Below are positions 1-8,917 of a stretch of 58,162 nucleotides of DNA, piece by piece. The stretch's first letter is position 1, and each line of letters begins with the position of its first letter. The DNA comes from Verrucomicrobiota bacterium. GTDB lineage: Bacteria > Verrucomicrobiota > Verrucomicrobiia > Chthoniobacterales > UBA10450. Location: NCBI GenBank assembly GCA_003217875.1, contig QHMR01000011.1, positions 1-58,162 of the forward strand, in the 5' to 3' direction. Below the pieces are notes generated by a model. That model was given only the letters and a program-made list of their open reading frames with translations. It was not told where the DNA came from and searched no databases. The translations under genes and the position numbers were made by a program.

Positions 1-136
1 CCGATTTCGCGGAGCGGCGAATCTTGCTAGCCTCCTCGTACATCTCAAACTTAGGCAAGTTTTGGAGTGTCATGCGATGCACAGCAACCGCCATTTGTCG
101 CGCCAGCGCCCAAATCTCGAGATCTCGATAGCTCAT
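1..136 (-). CDS. Four-helix bundle protein (TIGR02436-like), partial at window edge
   Basis: The minus strand opens with ATG at 136 and stays open to the window edge, giving 45 residues that begin [16 protein letters not shown] and continue with [16 protein letters not shown]. This is the N-terminal signature of the small four-helix-bundle family first met in 23S rRNA intervening sequences and related to the Avd accessory protein of diversity-generating retroelements. The family is about 115-130 residues long, so roughly two thirds lies outside the window. The cellular role of stand-alone members is unknown. The gene lies just past the end of the ExbB gene, from which it is separated by a 7-bp tandem array. 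Confidence 0.75.
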   Translation of the reverse strand, partial: MSYRDLEIWALARQMAVAVHRMTLQNLPKFEMYEEASKIRRSAKS

Positions 137-141
137 TCCCC

Positions 142-197
142 CATCCCGCATCGTGTACCTCGGATCCCGCATCCTGCACCTCGTATCCCACATCCCG
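142..197. repeat. Degenerate 7-bp tandem array, 8 units
   Basis: Eight consecutive 7-base units of the type CATCCCG (variants CATCGTG, TACCTCG, GATCCCG, CACCTCG) keep an exact 7-base period. The array ends three bases before the ExbB stop codon and begins just upstream of the four-helix-bundle start. It is one of several 7-bp arrays in this window, each with a different unit. Confidence 0.85.
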
Positions 198-199
198 CA

Positions 200-964
200 T
201 TACAATTCCTCTTCGATCAGCACAGGAGTTCGCTCCACTCGTTTGCCGTATTGCAACGAAATCAAAGCTAGAACGTGTGTCGAAGCGGCTTCCAATTCTG
301 AGATCAGCTTTTGCGCTTTACCGCGGAAAAAAGCATAGAACATCATCGCAGGAATGCCGATTGCCAGACCGGCGGCTGTGTTTACCAGTGCCTCGCTGAT
401 CCCGCGCGAGAGTGCCACGTACCGCGCCGAGCCGATGTCGGATCCCAGCGCGCCGAAGGAGTGGATAATTCCAAAGACCGTGCCCAAAAGCCCCAGCAAC
501 GGCGCAATCATCCCGATGTCGGCGAGGTAAATCACGCGGTTGTTCAGACTGGCTGCGACGCGTGTTCCCTCTGTCTCGGCGATTTCGCGGACATGCTGAA
601 AGTCGGCGTGCGGATTTTTCGTCGTGAAATCGAGCATTTTTTGCACGACCCGCGCAATGGCTTCTCCGTGACGATTTGAGACGGCGAGCAAGCCCAGGTA
701 ATCGCGCTTCCGTAAGAGCGCATCCGCCGTAGCCATGTAACCGCTCGAAACGACGGCTCCACGGCGGATTGTCATCAAGTAAACAACCACCAGCGCCACG
801 AAAAAGATCGATAATAGAAAGAGAGGAATCATTACCGGCCCGGCCTTGAGCAGCGTTTCCATAATGCTCTGCGAGTGCTCAGGCACGAGAGGCGGGGTAG
901 GTTCCTGTGCCATCACAGGAGACGCGCTCGCCAGCGCGGTCAACAACAGGACCCAAATCTTCAT
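200..964 (-). CDS. MotA/TolQ/ExbB proton channel family protein
   Basis: The 254-residue protein starts with a cleavable signal peptide (about residues 1-19, ending PVMA), then has a membrane segment at about 40-65 and the conserved ExbB/TolQ core of two long helices at about 145-215 (motif GLLGTVFGIIHSF, then GLAIGIPAMM). Family members form the inner-membrane proton channel that energises TonB or Tol systems. An N-terminal signal peptide is typical of the longer ExbB variants. No ExbD/TolR or TonB gene is visible; a partner would have to lie elsewhere. The specific branch (ExbB or TolQ) cannot be decided, so no symbol is given. Confidence 0.9.
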   Translation of the reverse strand: MKIWVLLLTALASASPVMAQEPTPPLVPEHSQSIMETLLKAGPVMIPLFLLSIFFVALVVVYLMTIRRGAVVSSGYMATADALLRKRDYLGLLAVSNRHGEAIARVVQKMLDFTTKNPHADFQHVREIAETEGTRVAASLNNRVIYLADIGMIAPLLGLLGTVFGIIHSFGALGSDIGSARYVALSRGISEALVNTAAGLAIGIPAMMFYAFFRGKAQKLISELEAASTHVLALISLQYGKRVERTPVLIEEEL

Positions 965-1090
965 GCCAGAAATTTCGTAATGATAGGCAGAGCGGTTAGT
1001 GGATGCAAATGCCCTCGACGTTCAAACACATACCGTGCGTAAAGGTTGCTGCACTGATAGGGTGCGACCGCCGGGCGCGCCCACCCGAGC

Positions 1091-3037
1091 TCAGCGGCGC
1101 ACCAAAAAAATGTGTGCTGGTTGAACCTCCGGATCGAGTTCCACGTAATTGCGGCGACCGCGCCATGTGTAGGTCGCGCCGCTGAGTAAATCCTGCACTT
1201 TGTATTGATCGCTTTCCATCTGCCCAAACTGTTCAATCGGCACATCGACAAAGGAATGCTGTTTGCGATGTGGATTAAGATTCACCACAACCAGAATGAT
1301 GTTGTCGCGCGCCGGGGTCATCTTGCTGTAAAACAGAATGGCTTCGTTCTCGGCAGGATAGAATCGCAGATTCGTATAGAGCTGAAGCGAACGGTTTTGC
1401 TTTCGAATTCTATTTAGTCGCGCGATCCAGTCCTTGATGTTTCCCGGCGCGTTCCAATCGCGTTTCTTGAACTGATATTTTTCCGAATCGAGATACTCCT
1501 CGCGATCAGGCAAAGCCTGGTTCTCGCACAGCTCGTATCCGCTGTAGATCCCATAAAGAGGCGAAAGCGTCGCCGCCAGAAGAACGCGGATCATGAATGC
1601 CGGGCGCCCGCCTTCCTGAAGAACAAACGGCAGGATATCAGGTGTATTTGGCCAGAGGTTCGGTCGAAAATATTCACTCATTTCGGTCTGAGTGAGTTCA
1701 GTAAAATATTCGATGAGCTCGCGCTTCGAATTTCGCCACGTGAAATAGGTGTAACTCTGGTTAAAGCCGGCTTTGGCCAGCGCTTTCATCATCTTTGGCC
1801 GGGTGAAGGCTTCGGAGAGAAAAATCGTGTCAGGATATTCTTCGCGGACGCCGGTGATCAAATACTCCCAGAAGGCGACAGGTTTTGTATGCGGATTGTC
1901 CACACGGAAGATGCGCACTCCGCGCTTGGCCCAAAAAAGCACGATGCTCCTGATCTCGGCCCAGAGCTCGCGCCAGTTCTCACAGCGAAAATTCAGAGGA
2001 TAAATGTCTTCGTACTTTTTGGGTGGGTTCTCCGCGTACTTGATCGTGCCATCCGGCCGTCTGTAGAACCATTCGGGGTGCTCTTTGACATAAGGATGAT
2101 CGGGCGAGCAATTCAGTGCAAAATCGAGGGCGATTTCCATTCCGCGTTTTCGCACCTCTTTTTGAAACCAGTCGAAATCGGCGAGCGTCCCGAGCGAAGG
2201 CTCGACCGCCTTGTGTCCGCCGACCTCGCTGCCGATCGCCCACGGCACTCCCGGGTCGCCCGCCTCGGACGTGGTCGAATTGTTCCGTCCCTTGCGGTTG
2301 GTGTGACCAATCGGGTGAATCGGCGGAAGATAAATAACGTCGAACCCCATCGCCTTTGCGTCGTCCAGCCGCGGCAGACAATCGCGAAAAGTCGATCCGC
2401 GATCGTCGCGGCCCTCTGCTGAGCGCGGAAAAAATTCATACCATGCTGCGAACAATGCAGCGGATCGATCGACGATAACCCGGGGAGCGGGTTCATATTG
2501 CGTCGCGTCGGAGCGATCCGGATATGTTGCCATCAGCACCTCCAGCTCCGCGGATTGCGCAATCGCGTAAATTTCTGAATTGGCAGCGGTGGAGATTTGT
2601 TCTGAAAATTCCAGCAACCGCGCCCGGTCCGCTCGATCGCGCGCCCGCTTGGCGGCAGCTTGCACCAAACCTGCACCTTCCAGTGCTTCGCTTCGCAAAT
2701 CCGAAATGCCACCCTCAAATTTTTTTGCAAACTCGCGTTGCCAACTGCGAAAACTGTCTGTCCACGCTTCGACGGTGTATTCGTGAATAGCCTCGTCATA
2801 AAGCGTGCAAATTCCGCGCCAACGATCGTTATCGACAAAAGTCATCGGCGTTTCCCTCCATCCGCGTTGTCCCAGAACGCGCCATTTTAGAACGGCGGCC
2901 ACCACGTCGTGTCCATCCTTAAAAATGTCCGCTTGAACGACGAGATCTTCGCCAACGATGCGCTTTATCGGATAACGTCCACTTTCGAGTAGCGGCTGCA
3001 GGTTCTCGATGGCAACAGATGGAAACGTGGTAGCCAT
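1091..3037 (-). CDS. glgE: Alpha-1,4-glucan:maltose-1-phosphate maltosyltransferase
   Basis: The 648-residue protein matches GlgE in length and order: an N-terminal beta-sandwich region (about 20-105), a helical insert, then a GH13 alpha-amylase barrel. The barrel shows LPPIHPIGHTNRKG near 238-250, the nucleophile Asp380 in RIFRVDNPHTKP and the acid/base Glu409 in FLSEAFTRP. GlgE transfers maltose from maltose-1-phosphate to the non-reducing end of alpha-1,4-glucans in the cytoplasm. Its usual partners (treS/pep2, glgB) are not in the window. A divergence of about 200 bp separates it from the winged-helix regulator on the same strand upstream. Assignment is firm from the catalytic motifs. Confidence 0.95.
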   Translation of the reverse strand: MATTFPSVAIENLQPLLESGRYPIKRIVGEDLVVQADIFKDGHDVVAAVLKWRVLGQRGWRETPMTFVDNDRWRGICTLYDEAIHEYTVEAWTDSFRSWQREFAKKFEGGISDLRSEALEGAGLVQAAAKRARDRADRARLLEFSEQISTAANSEIYAIAQSAELEVLMATYPDRSDATQYEPAPRVIVDRSAALFAAWYEFFPRSAEGRDDRGSTFRDCLPRLDDAKAMGFDVIYLPPIHPIGHTNRKGRNNSTTSEAGDPGVPWAIGSEVGGHKAVEPSLGTLADFDWFQKEVRKRGMEIALDFALNCSPDHPYVKEHPEWFYRRPDGTIKYAENPPKKYEDIYPLNFRCENWRELWAEIRSIVLFWAKRGVRIFRVDNPHTKPVAFWEYLITGVREEYPDTIFLSEAFTRPKMMKALAKAGFNQSYTYFTWRNSKRELIEYFTELTQTEMSEYFRPNLWPNTPDILPFVLQEGGRPAFMIRVLLAATLSPLYGIYSGYELCENQALPDREEYLDSEKYQFKKRDWNAPGNIKDWIARLNRIRKQNRSLQLYTNLRFYPAENEAILFYSKMTPARDNIILVVVNLNPHRKQHSFVDVPIEQFGQMESDQYKVQDLLSGATYTWRGRRNYVELDPEVQPAHIFLVRR

Positions 3038-3245
3038 GGACGATCAATCAACTGAGATTCACAAGGTGCGAAAGAGCAAATCGACCGCGTTGGACGCCGA
3101 CAGGCCGATGCGCCGACATGGGACGTTGTTTTCCGGTGACAGAAGCTGTTCGCAGGAAACCGCGGTTTACAACCGACTGAGTTAAGGCACACGACGGCTC
3201 ATGAGCCTTGGCCGAAACGCGCGCGTCCCGGTGATGCGAAGTTGT

Positions 3246-3881
3246 CTACAGCGCGAACTGGAACATGCACTCGTATAGTCCCGAGTTGCGTGTTACCTGC
3301 CGGCGCACACGGTTGCCCAGAACGGCTTCGAACATGTCCTGCTCGAATCGGCCGATGATCGGGTAATGCTCCAGCAAATTCATAATGGGCGAATGACACT
3401 CGAGGATTTGCGGGCCGTCTTTGTCGGTGATGAATTGGGCCATGTAACCTTCCCCGTCACGGACGTGGGCGAGCCATTTAGCGCGCTCCGCGACGGTGTT
3501 CCCCTTCACCTTAGCCTTGAGCGCCGCAGTCTTCCTTTTGAAAATATTGTAAAGGAGCTTCTCCGGCGCGTTTGTTCCATAAATTTCCTCGGCTGCTTTC
3601 AACAGGTCGAGAGTGAATTGATGACTATCGGCCTGAAAGAGATCGTGGCTCCGAGGCGTCAGGCGATAGACCATCTCAGGCCGGCCCATTTTTTGTGGGC
3701 GACGCCAGGTGTCCAGATAACCGTCCCGGTGAAGCGTGATGCAATGCTGCTTGATGCCCATGTAGCTCATGTTCATTTTTCCCACGAGCTCATTGACAGA
3801 CATTCCGCTGGTGCGCTTGAGCGAATTGATAATCCCGAGCCTTTGAGTGCGGCCAATTTCCGCGATTAGACGTTGGTTCAT
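3246..3881 (-). CDS. Winged-helix transcriptional regulator, SufR/ArsR-like
   Basis: The 211-residue protein has an N-terminal winged helix-turn-helix (about 10-75: GIINSLKRTSGMSVNELVGK, then MGRPEMVYRLT in the wing), a middle dimerisation region and a C-terminal region ending YECMFQFAL. This layout fits SufR-type regulators, which repress suf iron-sulfur genes through a cluster held by C-terminal cysteines. Here Cys is visible in LECHSP and YECMF, but the cysteine expected between them (region HYPIIGRFEQDMF) is absent, so cluster binding is uncertain. No suf genes are nearby. Neighbouring genes glgE and kamA lie on the same strand but are well separated. Confidence 0.75.
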   Translation of the reverse strand: MNQRLIAEIGRTQRLGIINSLKRTSGMSVNELVGKMNMSYMGIKQHCITLHRDGYLDTWRRPQKMGRPEMVYRLTPRSHDLFQADSHQFTLDLLKAAEEIYGTNAPEKLLYNIFKRKTAALKAKVKGNTVAERAKWLAHVRDGEGYMAQFITDKDGPQILECHSPIMNLLEHYPIIGRFEQDMFEAVLGNRVRRQVTRNSGLYECMFQFAL

Positions 3882-4121
3882 ACAATGAGAATGGTTGAGG
3901 AGGGTTGAGGAGAGAGGGAAAGGCTGACTTTACACGCCGCGATATTTAATACGCAAGCTTAAAGTTTACACAAGAATCGACAAGAAAAGAAATTACAAAA
4001 ACAGGCGGCGTTTTTTTGCGAAGCGACAACGCCAAGAGCCGGGGAGATATTTCTCCCGGTCAACAAGCTAATATTCTCGACGCAGCCTATCCTGAGCGGA
4101 ATCGAAGCGCTTGGAAAGAAC

Positions 4122-5327
4122 CTAGGAATACAAATATTCGTCGTCGTATTCGCGCTGCGGCGCGAACTGGACATTCTCGTTTCCAGTTTCCGGGTACTCG
4201 AAGATCTTGCCTTCGTAATTGCGGATCACGATTTTTTCGTTGTCGTGATAAAGGACGTAACCAGGGTTGATCGGCACCTTTCCGCCGCCGCCGGGAGCGT
4301 CGATGACGTATTGCGGGACGGCGTAACCGGTCGTGTGCCCGCGTAAGCCTTCGATGATCTCGATGCCTTTTGCGACCGACGTGCGCAAATGTGATGATCC
4401 ATTGATCAAGTCGCATTGATAAATGTAATAGGGGCGCACCCGGCACATGAGGAGCTTGTGCACGAGCGTTTTCATTGTCTCAAGATCGTCGTTCACACCC
4501 GCGAGTAACACACTTTGGTTTCCGAGCGGAATGCCAGCGTTCGCGAGACGCTCCAGAGCTTGCTTCACCTCAATCGTCAGCTCACGCGGATGATTTACAT
4601 GCACACTTATCCAGAGGGGATGATGTTTCGCAAGCATCGCGCATAATTCAGGCGTGATTCGTTGCGGCAGAAAAATCGGAACGCGCGTGCCGATGCGGAG
4701 AAACTCGATGTGTTTAATCGTCCGTAATCGGGAGAGCAGTTTGTCGATCCTGTCGTCGCTGAAAATGAGAGCGTCGCCGCCGCTTAGGAGCACGTCGCGC
4801 ACTTCTGTGTGTTGTTCAAGATAACGGAACGCTTCCTCAAAATTGGTGTGCAATTCCTGTTCGCCGACGCCGCTCACCACACGGCTGCGGGTACAGTAGC
4901 GGCAATAACTCGCGCAACGATCCGTCACCAAGAACAGTACCCGATCGGGATAACGGTGGACCAGTCCCGGCACAGGCATGTGCGAATCTTCTCCGCACGG
5001 ATCTGCCATGTCGTACGGGGACGCCCAAGTTTCTTCGATACGCGGAATCATCTGGCGTCGGATCGGGTCTTCTGGATTATTTCGCGGCACCAGGTTGAAA
5101 AAGTGCGGCGTGATCGCCAGCGCGAGTTTGTCGCCCGATATTAAGACGCCGCTCCGCTCCTCTTCGTTAAGCTGGAGGTGTTTTTCGAGTTGAGAGAGTG
5201 TAGTGACCCTGTTCTTGAGCTGCCATTTCCAATCGTTCCGGAGTTCTGGCGGTGTGTCCGACCAATAGCCCGGAGCCCAAGAGATAAACTCTTTTCCGTC
5301 CCCTTTCCCTGATGCAGGAGTAATCAT
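4122..5327 (-). CDS. kamA: Lysine 2,3-aminomutase (radical SAM, PLP)
   Basis: The 401-residue protein has the radical SAM motif Cys138-x3-Cys142-x2-Cys145 in DRCASYCRYC, the SAM-binding stretch LLSGGDAL, and a C-terminal PLP lysine motif GGGGKVPI. It is longer than EpmB (about 340) and close to clostridial KamA (about 416), so lysine 2,3-aminomutase is preferred over the EF-P modifying branch, though the two are related. KamA converts L-lysine to beta-lysine in the cytoplasm, either as the first step of lysine degradation or to make N-acetyl-beta-lysine as an osmolyte. No ablB acetyltransferase or kamDE is next to it. Glutaryl-CoA dehydrogenase and a thiolase lie a few kb away on the same strand. 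Confidence 0.88.
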   Translation of the reverse strand: MITPASGKGDGKEFISWAPGYWSDTPPELRNDWKWQLKNRVTTLSQLEKHLQLNEEERSGVLISGDKLALAITPHFFNLVPRNNPEDPIRRQMIPRIEETWASPYDMADPCGEDSHMPVPGLVHRYPDRVLFLVTDRCASYCRYCTRSRVVSGVGEQELHTNFEEAFRYLEQHTEVRDVLLSGGDALIFSDDRIDKLLSRLRTIKHIEFLRIGTRVPIFLPQRITPELCAMLAKHHPLWISVHVNHPRELTIEVKQALERLANAGIPLGNQSVLLAGVNDDLETMKTLVHKLLMCRVRPYYIYQCDLINGSSHLRTSVAKGIEIIEGLRGHTTGYAVPQYVIDAPGGGGKVPINPGYVLYHDNEKIVIRNYEGKIFEYPETGNENVQFAPQREYDDEYLYS

Positions 5328-5436
5328 TGTTCGGTAAAAAAACTAAGGCCCTTGAATGGCGCGTCAACGCAGGCACTTTTGAGTGCGCAGCGCACAACAG
5401 AGTTCCGGGCACAATTTCGGCGAAGGAAACGAGAAG

Positions 5437-5823
5437 CTATTTCCCGCCGAGCACACTTAGCTCCCAGCGGTAACCGTCGGGATCGTGGAACCAGAGGCCC
5501 ATGTTTTTCGAACCCGGAGCTTCCGGGCCAATTTCGTCGCCCGGATCTTCTATATCGGCGCCGATGCTCTTTAAATGTGCGAGCGCTCTTCGCAACGTCG
5601 CCATGTCCGGCAAATGAAATGACATGTGATCTATCGTTTCAGGCGATGGCTTTCCTTTGAATAGCGCTATCGTGACATTCGCGTTGCCGACAGCGACGCC
5701 ATTTTCGAACTCAAATTCCTTTCGCAATCCCAGCGCGCTCTCAAACCATTGTGCACTTTTCTTAGGATCGCGAACAGCCAGACCAAAATGACCAACCTCT
5801 CCGAGCGTGAACGGAACTTTCAT
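5437..5823 (-). CDS. VOC family protein (glyoxalase/dioxygenase fold)
   Basis: The 128-residue protein shows the paired beta-alpha-beta-beta-beta modules of the vicinal oxygen chelate fold: GHFGLAVRDPKKSAQWFESALG at the start, IDHMSFHLPDM in the middle, and GLWFHDPDGYRWELSV at the end. Likely metal ligands are His and Glu in these strands. The family includes glyoxalase I, dioxygenases and antibiotic-resistance proteins; the substrate cannot be read from the sequence. It stands between kamA and a small unknown gene on the same strand. Confidence 0.85.
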   Translation of the reverse strand: MKVPFTLGEVGHFGLAVRDPKKSAQWFESALGLRKEFEFENGVAVGNANVTIALFKGKPSPETIDHMSFHLPDMATLRRALAHLKSIGADIEDPGDEIGPEAPGSKNMGLWFHDPDGYRWELSVLGGK

Positions 5824-5852
5824 GAAAAATCGCCGATCCTTAACTCGGTCGC

Positions 5853-6140
5853 CTAATGTGGTTCGGAGCCGTTTCGAGAAATAAGCGGTTCCATGAAGTT
5901 GCGATTGAAATCGTCGAGTGCCTCGCGCGGTGTATTTCCTAGTCCGCTGGCGCCCCGTCGGACCTCACGCCCGATAAAGGCCAGCCAGATGTCGCCGGCC
6001 ATTCCCATTCTGGGGCGCAGCCGCGCGGCTGGGCTGGCCGGATTGTTTGCGAGGTACTCCTCTACGTCCTCTTTTATCACCGTCGGAAGCTCTTCAATCG
6101 TAAGTGAAGTCACATCTAAGAAAACGTGTATGAGCTGCAA
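5853..6140 (-). CDS. Small protein of unknown function
   Basis: A 95-residue soluble protein lies 29 bp upstream of the VOC gene on the same strand, so the two may be co-transcribed. It has no signal peptide or membrane segment. The stretch GREVRRGASGLGNTPREAL followed by DDFNR near the C-terminus looks conserved in character, with a helix-forming end. I do not recognise a characterised family and give no function. Confidence 0.6.
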   Translation of the reverse strand: MQLIHVFLDVTSLTIEELPTVIKEDVEEYLANNPASPAARLRPRMGMAGDIWLAFIGREVRRGASGLGNTPREALDDFNRNFMEPLISRNGSEPH

Positions 6141-6257
6141 TTTGGACTTGAAGACTCCGAAAACGTGGCGCGCTTATGAGAAATTGAGAGCGATGCGCTG
6201 GACGCATCGCCGGAGGTACGGACACTGTGCTTCGTCGCTATCGCCCTCGTCGCGGGA

Positions 6258-7490
6258 TCAGTCTCGTCCCCAGACCATGGCGACTGAAGTCGTGAGGCTG
6301 CCGCCCATATTGAACGTGAGGAAATTTTTTGCGTTCTCGATCTGGCGAGCGCCAGCTTGTCCAGTGAGCTGCTGATATGCTTCGAACACCTGCCGAACGC
6401 CAGTTGCGCCTACGGGATGACCGTCGCCGATCAGACCGCCGCCCGCGTTCACCGGAATATCGAATGGGGCTTTGGATTTTTCTGGACGCACCTGCGGCAG
6501 CGTCGTTGCGCCGCTCTTCACAAGCTCCACGCCTTTGCCGGATTCGGCGAGCCCAAGAATTTCGTAAGCAACGATTTCAGTGATGGAAAAGCAATCGTGC
6601 ACCTCGGCGCCCTGCAGATCGCGTGGCGTCAGGTTTGCCATTCGAAAAGCTCTCTCGGCTGCTTTTCGCGCCGTCGAAAATGTTGGCGCATCTTTTTTGT
6701 CGAGCGGTAAATAATCGGTCGTGTGGCCGTAACCAAGCAGTCGGCCGGTCTTATTTCTGTCGCGACCGATTTTGTCGAGATATCTTCCAGAAACCAAAAC
6801 AACCGACGCCGCGCCATCAGTGATCTGCGAACAATCGGAAACCTTAAGCGGCGGCGCCACGCTCGGGTTTTTATCAGAAACTTGCGATGCACAATCAAAC
6901 GTAAGATCGGCGTCGCGCATTTGCGCGAGCGGGTTCAACTTCGCGTGCGCGTAATTTTTCCATGCAACCCGGGCCAGGTCCGCTTCGGTCGCGCCATATT
7001 TTTCGATATAAATTTGCGCGATGCGTCCGAACAATTTTGGAAACATGAAATCGCCATACTCCGGCTTTTCATTGTGGTAATCGGCAGCCGCGCCGAGTAC
7101 GTCGGAACCATCGAGCGACGACATCGTCTTCTGTTGTTCCGCGCCGACGACCAGCACGACGTCGTAAAAACCGCCTATGATCCATTCGGCGCCAAGTAGG
7201 ACCGACAGTGCCCCGGACGCGCAGGCCGCTTCGGTGTGCATCGTTGGGATCCCGTGCAGTTTCGGATCAATCTCCGGGATAAACGCGCCGAGCTGCAACT
7301 GTTTCGTGAACTGACCGGCGTTGAAATTGCCCACTGCTCCCGCCTGAATTTCCGCCGGATCAATCTTCGCGTCATCGATCGCCTTTTTGCCGGCTTCGAT
7401 GATGATGTGCCGGATTGTTTTCCCTTCTTTCTTGAGGTTGCGCTTAAAATCCGTGCGTCCGCCGCCGAGAATGTAAACTGACTCGCTCAT
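6258..7490 (-). CDS. Thiolase family protein (SCP2/acetyl-CoA acetyltransferase-like)
   Basis: The 410-residue protein has the thiolase layout with acyl-accepting Cys90 in HTEAACASGAL, the HDCF motif of the SCP2-thiolase branch (EVHDCFSITE), and the C-terminal GDGHPVGATG motif. It lacks the second Cys-Gly motif of classical thiolases, which is normal for this branch. Such proteins cleave or condense 3-ketoacyl-CoA, and some act as lipid-transfer-type thiolases in degradative operons. Its neighbour upstream is glutaryl-CoA dehydrogenase, separated by 158 bp that contain an inverted-repeat element. A role in acyl-CoA breakdown with that enzyme is an inference. Confidence 0.88.
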   Translation of the reverse strand: MSESVYILGGGRTDFKRNLKKEGKTIRHIIIEAGKKAIDDAKIDPAEIQAGAVGNFNAGQFTKQLQLGAFIPEIDPKLHGIPTMHTEAACASGALSVLLGAEWIIGGFYDVVLVVGAEQQKTMSSLDGSDVLGAAADYHNEKPEYGDFMFPKLFGRIAQIYIEKYGATEADLARVAWKNYAHAKLNPLAQMRDADLTFDCASQVSDKNPSVAPPLKVSDCSQITDGAASVVLVSGRYLDKIGRDRNKTGRLLGYGHTTDYLPLDKKDAPTFSTARKAAERAFRMANLTPRDLQGAEVHDCFSITEIVAYEILGLAESGKGVELVKSGATTLPQVRPEKSKAPFDIPVNAGGGLIGDGHPVGATGVRQVFEAYQQLTGQAGARQIENAKNFLTFNMGGSLTTSVAMVWGRD

Positions 7491-7516
7491 ATTTAACCTT
7501 AACCCATTTCTTCAGC

Positions 7517-7596
7517 GAGTCATCCCGACCCAGCTACTTGGCTTGACCTTGAGTCGCTTCCGTAAGACAACCGAACAAGTAGCTGGGGAGGGACTC
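7517..7596. repeat. 80-bp imperfect inverted repeat between acyl-CoA genes
   Basis: The element begins GAGTC and ends GACTC. Inside, CCCAGCTACTTG at 7529-7540 is repeated exactly in inverted form at 7576-7587, leaving a 35-base loop. It could form a large hairpin and may be a REP- or MITE-like unit. It lies between the thiolase and glutaryl-CoA dehydrogenase genes and has no U-tract typical of a terminator. Confidence 0.7.
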
Positions 7597-7648
7597 TCAT
7601 CGAAGCCACACGTCACACCAGCTTGAGGATCCTTCGGTCGCTCCCGTC

Positions 7649-8812
7649 TTACCCGGCAAACGCATCAACCCCTGTGATGTCTCGACCGACGATCAAAGTA
7701 TGGATGTCATGTGTGCCTTCGTACGTGGAGACGCTCTCAAGGTTCATGAGGTGCCGGATGACGGGGTAACGATCCGTGATTCCAGCGGCGCCTAGTATGT
7801 CCCGCGCCTTGCGAGCACATTTCAGCGCCATCCACACGTTATTGCGTTTCGCTAGCGAAATTTGCACAGGACGCGCGGAGCCAGCCTCTATCATGCGCGT
7901 GAGACGCAATGCCAACAGCTGCGCCTTGGTGATCTCTTGTAGCATCCAGACAAGTTTTTGTTGTACCAATTGGAAACCGGCGATCGGGCGGCCAAATTGT
8001 TCGCGTCCTTTGGCGTACGACAGCGCTGTTTCATAGCAATCAACGGCTGCGCCGATGACACCCCATGCGATTCCTACCCGCGCATGCGAGAGACATGATA
8101 ACGGCGCGCTGAGCCCAGATGCTTTGGGCAGGCGATTCTCCTCCGGTATCCGGCAGTTTTCGAACCAGCATTCCGACGTGCGGGACATGCGCAGACTGAA
8201 TTTCCCCTCAATGTCGCGCGCGCGAAATCCCGGCGCGTCCTTTTCTACAATGAATCCACCAACACGCCCGTCGTCGTCTTTCGCCCAAACAACTTTGACG
8301 TCTGCAATCGACGCGTTGCCGATCCAGCATTTGCTTCCGTTTAAGATGTAATTGTCGCCATTGCGTTTGGCGCGGGTTTCCATCCCGCCTGGATCTGACC
8401 CGTGCCCATGTTCCGTCAGTGCGAAACAAGCCACGCGCTCGCCTGACACCAGCCCCGGCAGCCAGCGCGCATGTTGCTCCGGCGAACCGAACGAATGGAT
8501 GGCCTGGATGGCCAGCGCGCCCTGGACCGACGCCAGCGAGCGCAGACCCGAGTCGGCGCGCTCCAGTTCTTGCATGATCAGGCCGTACGCTGTGTCGCTA
8601 AGCCTGGCGCAGCCGTGCTCTTTCAGATACGGAGCATAGAATCCCAACTTACCCATACGCGGCGTGAGATGTTCCGGGAACTTGCCCGCGCGATGACATG
8701 GAACGATCTCGGACAACACTTCCTCCTGCACAAAGCGCCTTGCCCGATCGCGCGCTGCGCGTTCCTCGTCCGAGAGAAGCTCCTCAATGCCGTAGTAATC
8801 CAGCGAAGTCAT
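7649..8812 (-). CDS. gcdH: Glutaryl-CoA dehydrogenase-type acyl-CoA dehydrogenase
   Basis: The 387-residue flavoprotein has the three-domain acyl-CoA dehydrogenase layout: an N-terminal helical domain, a middle beta domain with FALTEHGHGSDPGGMET, and a C-terminal helical domain with YAKGREQFGRPI. The catalytic base is Glu365 in YEGTHDIHTLIVGR, which is nearly the glutaryl-CoA dehydrogenase signature. GcdH oxidises and decarboxylates glutaryl-CoA to crotonyl-CoA in lysine and tryptophan breakdown, passing electrons to electron-transfer flavoprotein. The nearby thiolase and lysine aminomutase fit amino-acid catabolism, but KamA and GcdH normally belong to different lysine routes. The exact substrate is inferred from motif similarity. 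Confidence 0.85.
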   Translation of the reverse strand: MTSLDYYGIEELLSDEERAARDRARRFVQEEVLSEIVPCHRAGKFPEHLTPRMGKLGFYAPYLKEHGCARLSDTAYGLIMQELERADSGLRSLASVQGALAIQAIHSFGSPEQHARWLPGLVSGERVACFALTEHGHGSDPGGMETRAKRNGDNYILNGSKCWIGNASIADVKVVWAKDDDGRVGGFIVEKDAPGFRARDIEGKFSLRMSRTSECWFENCRIPEENRLPKASGLSAPLSCLSHARVGIAWGVIGAAVDCYETALSYAKGREQFGRPIAGFQLVQQKLVWMLQEITKAQLLALRLTRMIEAGSARPVQISLAKRNNVWMALKCARKARDILGAAGITDRYPVIRHLMNLESVSTYEGTHDIHTLIVGRDITGVDAFAG

Positions 8813-8917
8813 GTCGTGTGAGTCGCAGTGATGCGCGCCAGTTTAGCGAGCGTGCGTCGCGACCACAACGCTCGCTCTCTTTGGCCAATGCTGCCCAGTA
8901 TGGGCGGACAAGCCCAG

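Noticed and set aside
3991-4030. GGCGTTTTTTTGCG as a terminator between regulator and kamA
   Set aside because: There is a T-run but no convincing stem before it on the relevant strand.
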